Of a DNA stretch of 64,000 nucleotides, positions 24,094 to 33,020 are shown one piece after another. A program made the position numbers and the translations under genes. Numbering within the stretch: position 1 is the first letter of the stretch; every line of letters begins with the position of its first letter. Source of the stretch: AC-38 sp033856025 (GTDB lineage Bacteria > Actinomycetota > Thermoleophilia > Solirubrobacterales > Solirubrobacteraceae); NCBI GenBank assembly GCA_033856025.1, contig JAWVFQ010000037.1, positions 1 through 64,000 of the forward strand. The letters are read 5' to 3'. The notes beneath the pieces were generated by a model. The model made no database searches. It was not told where the DNA came from and saw only the letters and a list, made by a program, of their open reading frames with translations.

Positions 24094-25599
24094 CTACCGG
24101 CGGGCGGGCAGGACGGTGACGCGTCCCCGCGCCGCGATCCAGCCGGGCTTCGTCGCGCGCACCGTGAACCGGCCGGGCCGGAACAGGCGCCGTGTCGTCC
24201 TGGTGCGGCCTCGCGAGTCCGTGAGGAGCGAGCGGCCCGCGAACCAGATGCGCGCGCGGGCGATGCGTCGCGGCGGCGGCGGGAGAACCTGGGACCGGCG
24301 GAGCCCGTGCGACGTGACCACGCCCGGAACCAACCGCGGCACGCCGATGACGAGGAACCGGAACGTCGTTCGCCGCCCGGCGCGGACCGACCGCGGGCGG
24401 ACCGTCAGCGTCAGCGGGCGCCGCAGCACCCGGCATCCCGAGGGGATCGCGCGCTCGAACGGAAGCGCCGCGGTGAACGCGCAGCCGTCCGCGGTGGTGA
24501 TCGTCACCCTCCCGGTGCCGGCCCCCCGCAGGACGTCGCCCGAGCGCGTGAACACCTCCATCCCGGCCGGCGGCGAGGCGAACGAGAACCCCAGGCCCCA
24601 CATCGACCCCTCCGACGCCACGGTGCGATAGGTCCACCCGGCCGGCGACTCGCGCACCGGCTCGAAGAACCCCCACGTCGCGATCGCTTCGCGCAGATGC
24701 TTGCGCCGCGAGGGCCAGTCGTGGGTCCCCTGCTGCGGGCGGTAGTCGACCTCGACCCCGGCCGCCCGCGCCGCGGCGACGAAGTCGTCGGCCTGGTTGT
24801 GCAGCTCGGCCTCGGCCAGCTGACCCTGGCCGCTCGACTCGCCCGGCGACGGGACGCCGTTGCCGACCGCCACGTACAGCCGCGTCCAGCGCAGGTTCTC
24901 CACGAGCTTCAGGGGGTTGTGGCCCGCCCAGTAGAAGCCCTGCGCGGCCGGGTCGCCGAAGATCGAGTCGCGGTCCTGCTCGATGAACGCCTGGAAGACC
25001 GGCGGCTGCTGGAACTCCGGGCGCTCCAGCGACAGCACGCCTTGCGAGGACCCCGCCGAGCCGAAGTACCCCGGCCGCTGGGACGCGTAGAAGATCGCCC
25101 CCATCCCGCCCATGGAGAACCCGTGGATCGCGTGCCACCGCCGTCCCGGGAGGATCGGCAGTCGCGCCTCCACGAGCGGGATCAGCTCGTCGAGGTGGTA
25201 GCGCTCCCACCCCGGGTCGCCGCGCCGCCCCCCGTTCCACCAGTTGGTGTAGAAGCCGCGGTCGGCCTCCGGCATGACGATGAAGCCGGGGAAGCCGCGC
25301 GCCACGTCGAGGATCTCGCCCTGCCCGGGCAGCGACCACGAGTCGTAGGCGTCCCCCACGCCGTGCAGGAGGTACAGCACGGGATAGCGCCGCGACGAGC
25401 GCGGGTCGTAGCCGTCCGGGAGGAACACGTTGACCCGCAGCGCGTTCGGCCGCGCCGGCGCGCCCGGGTGGTTGTAGCCGGACGTGGCGCGCGAAGGATC
25501 GACGTAGCGGCTCGTCGTCGTCCAGGTGACGATCCGCGCCGCCCCGGCCGCCCCGGGGAAGACGAGCGCCGCCGCAACTGCCGCCACCACCCAACGCAT
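24094..25599 (-). CDS. Secreted esterase with C-terminal beta domains
   Basis: A 501-residue exported protein with a signal peptide (MRWVVAAVAAALVFPGAAGA). Residues about 50-310 are an alpha/beta hydrolase of the esterase D / mycolyltransferase-like group: YPVLYLLHGVGD, nucleophile Ser in GFSMGGMG and His in GTHDW. Residues about 330-500 are beta-rich, Arg-heavy domains, probably two Ig-like folds, which may bind cell wall or substrate. It may deacylate or transfer acyl groups on envelope glycans. The ATG at 25599 is 30 bases from the divergent dehydrogenase gene. Confidence 0.85.
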   Translation of the reverse strand: MRWVVAAVAAALVFPGAAGAARIVTWTTTSRYVDPSRATSGYNHPGAPARPNALRVNVFLPDGYDPRSSRRYPVLYLLHGVGDAYDSWSLPGQGEILDVARGFPGFIVMPEADRGFYTNWWNGGRRGDPGWERYHLDELIPLVEARLPILPGRRWHAIHGFSMGGMGAIFYASQRPGYFGSAGSSQGVLSLERPEFQQPPVFQAFIEQDRDSIFGDPAAQGFYWAGHNPLKLVENLRWTRLYVAVGNGVPSPGESSGQGQLAEAELHNQADDFVAAARAAGVEVDYRPQQGTHDWPSRRKHLREAIATWGFFEPVRESPAGWTYRTVASEGSMWGLGFSFASPPAGMEVFTRSGDVLRGAGTGRVTITTADGCAFTAALPFERAIPSGCRVLRRPLTLTVRPRSVRAGRRTTFRFLVIGVPRLVPGVVTSHGLRRSQVLPPPPRRIARARIWFAGRSLLTDSRGRTRTTRRLFRPGRFTVRATKPGWIAARGRVTVLPARR

Positions 25600-25629
25600 C
25601 GGCAGAATCTAGCTGGGATCCTCCGCGCG

Positions 25630-26562
25630 ATGGCCCGGTGCTTCGTCACGCGCGCGCTGCCCGGCGGCGCGCTGGACCGCCTGGGCGCCGAGCACGAGCT
25701 GGACGTGTGGGCGCAGCGCATGCCCCCGCCGCCCGAGACGCTGCGCGAGCGAAGCGCCGATGCCGAGGGCCTGCTCTGCCTGCTCACCGACCGCGTCGAC
25801 GCGCGGCTGCTGGACGCCGCCCCGCGCCTGCGCGCCATCTCCAACCTGGCGGTGGGAGCGGACAACGTCGACGTGGCGGCGGCCGCGCGGCGCGGCATCC
25901 CGGTGGGCTACACGCCCGGCGTGCTGACCGAGACGACGGCGGATCTGGCCTTCGCCCTCATCCTGGCCATCGCGCGGCGCCTGCCCGAGGGCGAGCGCGC
26001 CGTCCGGGCCGGCGAGTGGCTGACCTGGGAGCCGGCCTGGCTGCTGGGCCGCGACGTCCACGGCGCCACGCTGGCCGTCGTGGGGCCCGGCCGCATCGGG
26101 CAGGCGGTGGCCCGCCGGGCGCAGGGGTTCGGGATGGACGTACGGATGGTGGGCCGCGGCGACGACCTCCACGAAGCGCTGGAGGGGGCCGACTTCGTCT
26201 CGCTCCACACGCCCCTGACGGCCGAGACGCGTCACCTGGTCGACGACGCGTTCCTGCGGACGATGAGTACCACCGCGTACCTGGTCAACACCGCCCGCGG
26301 CGGCCTGGTGGACCAGGACGCGCTGGCCCGCGCGCTGCATGCGGGCACGATCGCCGGCGCCGCGCTGGACGTCACCGACCCCGAGCCGCTCGCGCCGGAC
26401 CACGCGCTCCTCCAGGCCCCGAACCTCTTGGTCCTCCCCCACCTCGGCTCCGCCACCCACGCCACGCGCGAGCGCATGGCCGACCTGGCCGTGGACAACC
26501 TCCTGGCCGGCCTGGCCGGGCGCCCGCTGCCCCAGGCGTTCCCGATGGCGCCCGGCGGGTAA
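25630..26562 (+). CDS. D-2-hydroxyacid dehydrogenase (glyoxylate/hydroxypyruvate reductase type)
   Basis: A 310-residue NAD(P)-dependent D-2-hydroxyacid dehydrogenase. The catalytic-domain segment is SNLAVGADNVDV, the dinucleotide site is VVGPGRIGQAVARRA, the Arg is in NTARGGLVDQ, the Glu in DVTDPEPL and the His in LPHLGSATH, so the Arg-Glu-His triad is complete. It resembles glyoxylate reductases (GhrB/GyaR), which reduce glyoxylate or hydroxypyruvate. The ATG at 25630 starts directly on the first strand. Its GGG-TAA end may double as the -10 of a stress-type promoter for the next gene (weak). Confidence 0.9.
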   Translation: MARCFVTRALPGGALDRLGAEHELDVWAQRMPPPPETLRERSADAEGLLCLLTDRVDARLLDAAPRLRAISNLAVGADNVDVAAAARRGIPVGYTPGVLTETTADLAFALILAIARRLPEGERAVRAGEWLTWEPAWLLGRDVHGATLAVVGPGRIGQAVARRAQGFGMDVRMVGRGDDLHEALEGADFVSLHTPLTAETRHLVDDAFLRTMSTTAYLVNTARGGLVDQDALARALHAGTIAGAALDVTDPEPLAPDHALLQAPNLLVLPHLGSATHATRERMADLAVDNLLAGLAGRPLPQAFPMAPGG

Positions 26563-26596
26563 GCCCGAAGGGAGACCCCGACCGCAGGAGCTCCCC

Positions 26597-27580
26597 ATGG
26601 CCGACCGCACGATCGAAGACCAACTCGTCAAGTACCTGACCGACGTCCACTCGATCGAGGAGCAGGCGCTGGCCCAGATGCACAGCGCGCCCGACCTGGC
26701 CGGCGACGAGGAGCTCGCCGCGGCCTTCCGCGAGCACGAGGTGGAGACCGAGGAGCACGAGCGCCGCGTCCGCGAGCGCCTGGAGGCCCACGACGCCTCG
26801 CCCAACCGCCTCAAGGACACGGTCGGGGCGGTCACCGGCAAGGGGTTCGTGCTGTTCGCGCGCTCCCAGCCCGACACGCCGGGCAAGCTGGCCGCGCACG
26901 CCTACTCCTACGAGCACATGGAGCTGGCCGCCTACGAGCTGCTCGAGCGCGTCGCCCGCCGGGCCGGCGACGACGCGACCGCCGAGATGGCGCGCTCGAT
27001 CGGCCAGCAGGAGGCCGCCATGGCCCAGCGGATCGAGGCCAACTTCGAGCGCGCGGTCGACGCCTCCCTGCGCGCCAAGGGGGTGGACGCGAGCAACATC
27101 GACGAGCACCTGGTCAAGTACCTGGCCGACGCCCACGCGATCGAGAACCAGTCGATCGAGCTGCTGGACAAGGGGCGCGAGATCGGCGGGGACCCGCAGC
27201 TCGCGCAGGCCTACGGCGAGCACCTGGTGCAGACGCGCGGCCAGCAGGCCACCATCAAGTCGCGCCTGGACGCGCACGGCGCCACCCCGAACAAGCTCCA
27301 GGACGCGGCCATGCGCCTGGGGGCGCTCAACTGGGGCGGCTTCTTCGCGGCCCAGCCGGACACGCCCGCCAAGCTGGCCGGGTTCTCCTACGCCTTCGAG
27401 CACCTGGAGATCGGCGGCTACGAGCAGCTGGCCCGGGTGGCCCGGCGCGCCGGGGACGAGGCCACCGTGGCCGCGGCCGAGGAGATCCTGGAGCAGGAGC
27501 GCGACGCGGCCCGGCGGATCGCCGAGACCTGGGACCGCACCGTCGACGCGTCGCTGGACGCGGTGGGCGCCGCCGCGTAG
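26597..27580 (+). CDS. Tandem-duplicated DUF892 (YciF-like) ferritin-like protein
   Basis: A 327-residue protein made of two copies of the DUF892 four-helix ferritin-like domain (about residues 5-155 and 170-320). Each copy opens with LVKYL-D-H-IE (QLVKYLTDVHSIEEQAL and HLVKYLADAHAIENQSIELL) and ends with a matching RVARRAGD helix. The Glu/His pattern (SYEHMELAAYELL and AFEHLEIGGYEQL) could hold a di-metal site, but activity is unproven; YciF relatives are stress-induced. The ATG at 26597 follows the strong ribosome-binding site CAGGAG. Confidence 0.88.
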   Translation: MADRTIEDQLVKYLTDVHSIEEQALAQMHSAPDLAGDEELAAAFREHEVETEEHERRVRERLEAHDASPNRLKDTVGAVTGKGFVLFARSQPDTPGKLAAHAYSYEHMELAAYELLERVARRAGDDATAEMARSIGQQEAAMAQRIEANFERAVDASLRAKGVDASNIDEHLVKYLADAHAIENQSIELLDKGREIGGDPQLAQAYGEHLVQTRGQQATIKSRLDAHGATPNKLQDAAMRLGALNWGGFFAAQPDTPAKLAGFSYAFEHLEIGGYEQLARVARRAGDEATVAAAEEILEQERDAARRIAETWDRTVDASLDAVGAAA

Positions 27581-27602
27581 CTGTGCGAGCATCCCGGCGC
27601 GG

Positions 27603-28529
27603 ATGCGCGTCGGCGTGGTCGACATCGGGACGAACTCCACCCGGCTGCTCGTGGCCGAGGTCGCCGACGGCCGCATCCGCGAGCTGGAGCGCCGCAGCGA
27701 GGTGACCCGGCTGGGCCAGGGCGTCGACGCCAGCGGCGCGCTGGCGCCCGAGGCGCAGGAGCGCGTGTTCGCGGTCCTCGACGCCTACCGCCGCGAGCTG
27801 GACGAGCAGGCGCCGGACGCCACCACCGCGGTGCTGACCAGCGCGGTGCGCGACGCGAGCAACGGCGCCGAGTTCACGGAGGCCGTCCGCGAGCGCTACG
27901 GCCTGGACGCGCGGACGATCGACGGCGACACCGAGGCCCAGCTCACGTTCCTGGGCGCCACAGCCACGCGAACCGAGTCCGACGGGCCGATGGTGGTGAT
28001 CGACATCGGCGGCGGCTCGACCGAGTACGTGGCCGGGGAGGGCGGCCGCATGACCTTCCACGTGTCCACCCAGGCCGGCGTGGTCCGCCAGACCGAGCGC
28101 CACCTGCACTCCGACCCGCCGCGCCACGAGGAGCTGGAGGCGCTGGCCGAGGACGTGCGCGCGGTGGTGCGCGCCGAGGTGCCCGAGGACGTCCGGTCGG
28201 GGGTCCGGCGCGCGATCGCCGTGGCCGGCACGGCCACCTCGGCGGCCGCCATCGACCTCGAGCTGGAGCCCTACGACCCGGCGCGCGTCGAGGGCCACGT
28301 GGTCTACGACGGCGAGCTGGAGCTGATGCTGGCCCGTCTGGCCGAGCTGCCGCTGGAGCGCCGGCGCGAGGTCCCCGGACTGCACCCCGACCGCGCGCCG
28401 ACCATCGTGGCCGGCATCGTGATCCTGCTCGAGGCCCTGCGCGCCTTCGGCCTGGAGGAGGTCGAGGTCTCAGAGCACGACATCCTCTGGGGCGCCGCGC
28501 TGTCGCTGGCCGCGGACGCGCCGGCCTAG
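27603..28529 (+). CDS. ppx: Ppx/GppA exopolyphosphatase
   Basis: A 308-residue cytoplasmic phosphatase of the actin-like ATPase fold that hydrolyses polyphosphate and possibly pppGpp. VVDIGTNSTRLLVAE at the start and VVIDIGGGSTEYV near residue 140 are the two phosphate-binding loops. ATAVLTSAVRDASNG and the late GLHPDRAPTIVAGIVIL are also family-typical. It is the short form (about 300 residues), common in actinobacteria, without the C-terminal HD-like domain. The ATG at 27603 lies 22 bases behind the DUF892 gene. Its stop interlocks with dprE2 in CTAG (28526-28529). Confidence 0.93.
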   Translation: MRVGVVDIGTNSTRLLVAEVADGRIRELERRSEVTRLGQGVDASGALAPEAQERVFAVLDAYRRELDEQAPDATTAVLTSAVRDASNGAEFTEAVRERYGLDARTIDGDTEAQLTFLGATATRTESDGPMVVIDIGGGSTEYVAGEGGRMTFHVSTQAGVVRQTERHLHSDPPRHEELEALAEDVRAVVRAEVPEDVRSGVRRAIAVAGTATSAAAIDLELEPYDPARVEGHVVYDGELELMLARLAELPLERRREVPGLHPDRAPTIVAGIVILLEALRAFGLEEVEVSEHDILWGAALSLAADAPA

Positions 28530-29287
28530 AGGTCCAGCCGCCGGAACAGCGGGCGCGGCAGGTGCCGCAGCCCGGCGAAGACGAAGCGCAGCAGCGGCGG
28601 GACCCAGACGGTGTGCGCGCCCCGGCGCAGGCCCTTGACGATCTCCGCGGCCACCTTCTCCGGCGTCGTGGTGAAGGGAACGTCGTCCAGGCCCTCGGTC
28701 ATCTTCGTGCGCACCATCCCCGGGCGCACGACCATGACCCGCACGCCCGAGCCGTCCAGCTCGTCGCCCAGCCCCTGGGCGAAGGCGTCCAGCCCGGCCT
28801 TGGACGCGCCGTAGACGAAGTTCGAGCGCCGCGGGCGCTCGGCGGCGACGGAGGAGAGCACGACCAGCGCGCCGTGCCCCTGGGCGCGCAGGCGCTCGGC
28901 CGCGACGAGCAGCGCGGACACCGCGCCGGTGAAGTTGGTCTGCACGTGGGCCACCGCGGCGCCCGAGTCGTGCTTGAGCGCCTCCTGGTCGCCCAGGACG
29001 CCGAAGGCGACCACCACCACGTCGACGTCGCCGGCCCGCTCGAAGGCGGCGCCGATGGCCGCCTCGTGCGAGGCCGGGTCGTCAGCGTCGAAGGGCACCG
29101 CCTCGACGGTCTCGGCCCCCGCCGCGCGCAGCGCGTCGAGCTCGCCGTCCAGCTTGGCCGGGTCGCGCGCGGCCAGGACGACGGTGCGGGCGCGCTCGGC
29201 GACCAGCGCGCGCACGGTCGCCCGCGCGATGTCGGACCCGCCGCCCAGGACCACCACGGACTGCACCGAGCCCAGCGCGTCCCTCAT
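28526..29287 (-). CDS. dprE2: DprE2-type decaprenylphosphoryl-2-keto-ribose reductase
   Basis: A 253-residue short-chain dehydrogenase, the same length as mycobacterial DprE2. The NAD site reads VLGGGSDIARA, and the catalytic Ser and Tyr-x-x-x-Lys are in LVVLSSVAAERPRRSNFVYG followed by ASKAG. DprE2 reduces the 2-keto intermediate from DprE1 to decaprenylphosphoryl-D-arabinose, the only known donor of D-arabinofuranose. The assignment rests on its place directly behind dprE1 with an ATGA overlap, since SDR sequences alone are not specific. The stop interlocks with ppx. Confidence 0.9.
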   Translation of the reverse strand: MRDALGSVQSVVVLGGGSDIARATVRALVAERARTVVLAARDPAKLDGELDALRAAGAETVEAVPFDADDPASHEAAIGAAFERAGDVDVVVVAFGVLGDQEALKHDSGAAVAHVQTNFTGAVSALLVAAERLRAQGHGALVVLSSVAAERPRRSNFVYGASKAGLDAFAQGLGDELDGSGVRVMVVRPGMVRTKMTEGLDDVPFTTTPEKVAAEIVKGLRRGAHTVWVPPLLRFVFAGLRHLPRPLFRRLDL

Positions 29288-30654
29288 GCGGCCGTCTTCG
29301 TCCTCACGCGGGTCAGGGACAGCCGGCGGGCCAGGTCGGAGCGCATGCGCCCCTCGGGGTCCAGTTCGGCTCGGATCGAGTTCCACGCGGACAGCTCGGG
29401 GTACATCGCGGCCAGCACGTCGGGGCGCAGGCGCGAGTCCTTGGACAGGTAGACGCGGCCGCCGGCGCCGGCCACCAGCTCGTCCAGCCCGTCCAGCAGC
29501 GCGGGCAGCCCGGGCGCGGCGGCCGGGACGTCGAGCGCCAGCGTCCAGCCCTCGGTGGGGAACGACAGCAGCCCGCGTCCGCCGCCGAAGCGCTTGAGCA
29601 CCGCCAGGAACGAAGCCGCCCCGCTGCGGGCCAGGCGCTCGATCGCCTCGCGCAGCGTCTCCTGCGCCCCGAACGGCACGACGAACTGGTACTGGAGGAA
29701 GCCGCGCGAGCCGTACATCCGGTTCCACCCGCGGACCGCGTCCAGCGGGAAGAAGAAGGGCTGCAGCGCGACGAGGCGGTCGCGCTCCAGGCGCGGCGCG
29801 CGGCGGAAGTACAGCTCGTTGAAGGCGCTGACCGTGGAGCGGCGCAGCAGCCCGTTCGGCGCCCACGGCGGCGCGGCCAGGCGCGCGGCCGGCGGCGGGG
29901 CCAGCGGGCGCTCGCGGCGGCGGCCCGAGAGGGCGTCCAGCGGCGCGTGGTCGCCGCGCATCAGCACGGAGCGCCCCAGCGCGGCGCCGCGGGCCAGGCA
30001 GTCGATCCACGCCACCGAGTAGCGGTAGCCGGCGTCGCCGGACGCCATGCGCGCCATGACGTCGTCCAGGTCGCGTGCGCGCTCCACGTCCTCGCGGACC
30101 CAGGAGGTCTGCACCGGCATGAGCCGCAGCGTCGCGCGCAGCACGACGCCGGTCAGCCCCATCCCGCCCGCCGTCGCCCGGAACGCGTCGTCGCCCGGCG
30201 CCGCCAGCACGTGCTCACCGGCGGGCGTGAGCAGCTCGAACGACTCGACGTGGTCGCAGAACCCGCCCTCCCCGTGGTGGTTCTTGCCGTGGATGTCCGA
30301 GGCGATCGCGCCACCCACGGTCACGTAGCGCGTGCCCGGCACGACGCGCGGGAACCACCCCAGCGGCAGCAGCGCGCCTATCAGCTCGTCCAGCGACAGG
30401 CCGGCGTCCACCGTGACGCGTCCGTTGCGCACGTCGACGTCCTGGATGGAGCGCAGCCCGGTCATGTCCAGCACGTCCCCGCCGGCGTTCTGGGCGGCGT
30501 CGCCGTAGGCGCGGCCGAGGCCGCGCGGCAGCACGCCGCGCGCGCCGGCGCCGGCCAGGGCGCGCGCGACCGCCTCGAAGTCGCCGGGCGCCGTCACCGC
30601 GGCTCGCGACGGCGCGGTGCGCCCCCATCCGCACAGCAGGCGGTCAGTGGGCAA
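29284..30654 (-). CDS. dprE1: DprE1-type decaprenylphosphoryl-ribose 2-oxidase
   Basis: A 456-residue FAD oxidase of the vanillyl-alcohol-oxidase fold. LPRGLGRAYGDAAQN and RYVTVGGAIASDIHGKNHH hold FAD contacts. With partner DprE2 it epimerises decaprenylphosphoryl ribose to arabinose. Compared from memory with the tuberculosis enzyme, the active-site Lys is kept (VYLSKDSR, residue 405), but the Cys that benzothiazinone drugs bond to is Ala 373 here (EGWTLALDV against GWNICVDF). The TTG at 30654 follows GGTGA and overlaps the ubiA end by 11 bases. Confidence 0.93.
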   Translation of the reverse strand: MPTDRLLCGWGRTAPSRAAVTAPGDFEAVARALAGAGARGVLPRGLGRAYGDAAQNAGGDVLDMTGLRSIQDVDVRNGRVTVDAGLSLDELIGALLPLGWFPRVVPGTRYVTVGGAIASDIHGKNHHGEGGFCDHVESFELLTPAGEHVLAAPGDDAFRATAGGMGLTGVVLRATLRLMPVQTSWVREDVERARDLDDVMARMASGDAGYRYSVAWIDCLARGAALGRSVLMRGDHAPLDALSGRRRERPLAPPPAARLAAPPWAPNGLLRRSTVSAFNELYFRRAPRLERDRLVALQPFFFPLDAVRGWNRMYGSRGFLQYQFVVPFGAQETLREAIERLARSGAASFLAVLKRFGGGRGLLSFPTEGWTLALDVPAAAPGLPALLDGLDELVAGAGGRVYLSKDSRLRPDVLAAMYPELSAWNSIRAELDPEGRMRSDLARRLSLTRVRTKTAA

Positions 30655-31579
30655 CGGTCACCCCCGCGCCGAACAGCACGAGCCAGAGGATCCCCATGAC
30701 CTGGATCGGGCGGTCGCCCAGCGCGATGTCCTCGGGGGCGCCGCCGAAGCCCTCCTCCAGCAGCAGGGCGTAGCGCAGGACCCCCAGCACGACCGGCCCG
30801 ATGGACAGCTCGAACCACGGGACCGCGCCCTCGAGCTTGGACTGCTCGAATGCCCACAGGGCGTACCCGGTGATCATCACGGCCGAGGCCATCGTGTAGA
30901 CGTAGCGCAGGTAGTCGCGCGAGTACGTGGCCAGGGTGGCGCGCGTCGTCTCGCGCTCGACGCCCATCGTCACGTGCTCGGAGTAGCGCTTGCCGGCCAC
31001 GATGAACAGCGAGCCGAAGGACGTCACGATGAGGAACCAGCGCGAGATCGGCACGTCGACCGCCACGCCGCCACCCACCGCGCGGAAGATGAACCCCGAG
31101 GCCACGACGGCGATGTCGAACACCGCCATGTGCTTGAGCCAGACCGTGTAGGCGACGGTGGTGGCGACGTACCCGGCGACGACGGCCAGGAAGACGGGGC
31201 GCACCGCGAACGCCAGGCCGAAGCCCCCGAGCCCGAGGCCGGCCGCGGCGATCAGCGCGAGGCGCGGGCTGACGACCCGCGCCGCGATCGGCCGGTGCCG
31301 CTTGGTCGGATGGCGGCGGTCCTCCTCCGCGTCGCCCACGTCGTTGACCAGATAGGTCGCGCTGGAGACCATGCAGAAGGCCACGAAGGCCAGCCCGACG
31401 CGCCACAGCGAGTCGGTCTGCGTGAGGACTCCGGCCGCGCCCGGGGCGGCGGCGACGAGGCCGTTCTTGACCCACTGCTTGGGCCGCAGGGCACGCAGCA
31501 GCCCGGCCACCGGCAGCCTGGCGGCCGGTTCCCGTGCAGCCGGTGAGTCAATCTGGAACTGTTCCTCCCGAATGGCCAC
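30644..31579 (-). CDS. ubiA: UbiA-type decaprenyl-phosphate phosphoribosyltransferase
   Basis: A membrane prenyltransferase of about 311 residues with nine hydrophobic helices. The first Asp motif is YLVNDVGDAEEDRRHPTKRH, and VAGKRYSE and YSRDYLRY match mycobacterial Rv3806c, which joins phosphoribosyl pyrophosphate to decaprenyl phosphate. Together with dprE1 and dprE2 it forms the complete route to decaprenylphosphoryl-arabinose, ending EDIALGDRPIQVMGILW as in the mycobacterial protein. Start: GTG 31579, which overlaps the start of the divergent gene by 8 bases, or GTG 31510, which begins at VAGLLRALRPKQW where homology starts and leaves a 61-base gap. Confidence 0.9.
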   Translation of the reverse strand: MAIREEQFQIDSPAAREPAARLPVAGLLRALRPKQWVKNGLVAAAPGAAGVLTQTDSLWRVGLAFVAFCMVSSATYLVNDVGDAEEDRRHPTKRHRPIAARVVSPRLALIAAAGLGLGGFGLAFAVRPVFLAVVAGYVATTVAYTVWLKHMAVFDIAVVASGFIFRAVGGGVAVDVPISRWFLIVTSFGSLFIVAGKRYSEHVTMGVERETTRATLATYSRDYLRYVYTMASAVMITGYALWAFEQSKLEGAVPWFELSIGPVVLGVLRYALLLEEGFGGAPEDIALGDRPIQVMGILWLVLFGAGVTVAH

Positions 31580-33020
31580 CGACCGCCGGAGTCTAGTGAC
31601 CGTCCTGCTGGCCGCCGCCGCGTGCGCGGCGCCTTGCAGCGCCCAGGCGGCGAGCCCCACGGGGTGGGACGCGTATCGCCGTGTGGACCTCCTTCCCATG
31701 CTGCGCACGGGCGAGCACGCGCGGCTGGAGTCCTCCTGGGACCGGCGCGGCGCGAACCACGACAACCTCTACGCGTGCCGGCGCATGACGGGCGGACGCT
31801 GCGTGCTGGCCGAGTACACCGGCGCCGGCGAGATCGACTCGATCTGGACCACCCGGCCGCGGGCCGGAGACGTCACGCGAACCGGCACGATCCGCGTCGA
31901 GCTGGACGGGCGGCGTGTCCTGGACGACGCGCTGACCCGGGTGGTCGGAGGGGCGCTGGGGTCGCCCTTCGCGTTCCCGGCCGTGGCGAACCGCGGCCAG
32001 GCCTCCGGAGCCGCGTGGATCAAGGTGCCGATGGCGTTCCGGCAGCACATGGTCGTCTCGACGTCGGCGAACCCCGGCTACGTGCGCGTGAACTACCGGA
32101 CCTTCGACGCGCCCGGGACGGTGGTCACCTTCGATCCCGCCGACCCGGCGAGCGACGTCTTGGCCACGCTGCGGGCCGCGGGCACCCGGCCCCCCGTCGC
32201 GGCGGCGCCGGCGAGTGACATCGTCAACGCCTCCGACGGTCCGCTCGACGTCAGCGGCGCCGGGACGATCACCGCGCTGAAGGTCTCGCTCAACGGCGTG
32301 AACCCGTCGCCCAACACGCTCGCGTTCACGCGCGTGCGGATGACGTTCGACGGGCGCACCACGGTCGACGCGCCGTTGGGCGAGCTGTTCGGGTCCGGCC
32401 TGCCCGGCCGGGTCCACTCGCTCCTCGCCGCCCAGGAGGGGGCCGACCTGACCGCGTGGTGGCCCATGCCGTTCCAGTCCGGCGCCCGCGTCGAGGTGCT
32501 GACGCGCGAGGGCCGTCCCGCGGTCGCGCAGGTGCAGGCGTTCGTCTCGCGCGACCCCGCGCTCCCCGCCGCCCTGGCCCGCGGCGAGGCCGGCTACTTC
32601 CACGCCACGTCGCACCGCGGGCGCACCGCGCGCAACGTCCCCTGGCGGGTGCTGAGCACGACCGGCCGCGGGCTGCTGGTCGGCGTGTCGGCCACGCTCC
32701 AGGGCCCCACGACGCAGAAGCACCTCGAGGGCGACGAGGTGATCGTCGCCGACGGGGTCTCGCTGCACGGCACCGGCACGGAGGACCTCTTCGAGGGCGG
32801 CTTCTACTGGTTCTACGGGACGCGCTCGCTCCCGCTCGTCGGCAGCCCCGCACACCTGGTGCGCCGGCGCGGGTGCGCGGCCGACTGCCGTTCGATGTAC
32901 CGCTGGTTCGTCGCCGACGCCGTGCCGTTCGCGGGGTCCCTGCGCTTCACACTGGAGCACGGCGACCGCAACCGCGTCCCGGGGCTGTACTCGACGACGG
33001 CGCTCTGGTACGGCGCGTGA
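31572..33020 (+). CDS. Secreted GH172/DUF2961 glycoside hydrolase-like protein
   Basis: A 482-residue exported protein (signal peptide DRRSLVTVLLAAAACAAP). It has the two jelly-roll halves of DUF2961: EYTGAGEIDSIWTTRP near residue 81, and LEGDEVIVAD with GTGTEDLFEGGFYWF near residues 385-415. The Glu in TGTED (404) matches the catalytic nucleophile of the family. GH172 includes exo-D-arabinofuranosidases that trim mycobacterial arabinan. Lying back-to-back with the decaprenylphosphoryl-arabinose operon, it probably acts on D-arabinan in the cell envelope. Substrate is inferred from context and family. Confidence 0.85.
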   Translation: MATDRRSLVTVLLAAAACAAPCSAQAASPTGWDAYRRVDLLPMLRTGEHARLESSWDRRGANHDNLYACRRMTGGRCVLAEYTGAGEIDSIWTTRPRAGDVTRTGTIRVELDGRRVLDDALTRVVGGALGSPFAFPAVANRGQASGAAWIKVPMAFRQHMVVSTSANPGYVRVNYRTFDAPGTVVTFDPADPASDVLATLRAAGTRPPVAAAPASDIVNASDGPLDVSGAGTITALKVSLNGVNPSPNTLAFTRVRMTFDGRTTVDAPLGELFGSGLPGRVHSLLAAQEGADLTAWWPMPFQSGARVEVLTREGRPAVAQVQAFVSRDPALPAALARGEAGYFHATSHRGRTARNVPWRVLSTTGRGLLVGVSATLQGPTTQKHLEGDEVIVADGVSLHGTGTEDLFEGGFYWFYGTRSLPLVGSPAHLVRRRGCAADCRSMYRWFVADAVPFAGSLRFTLEHGDRNRVPGLYSTTALWYGA

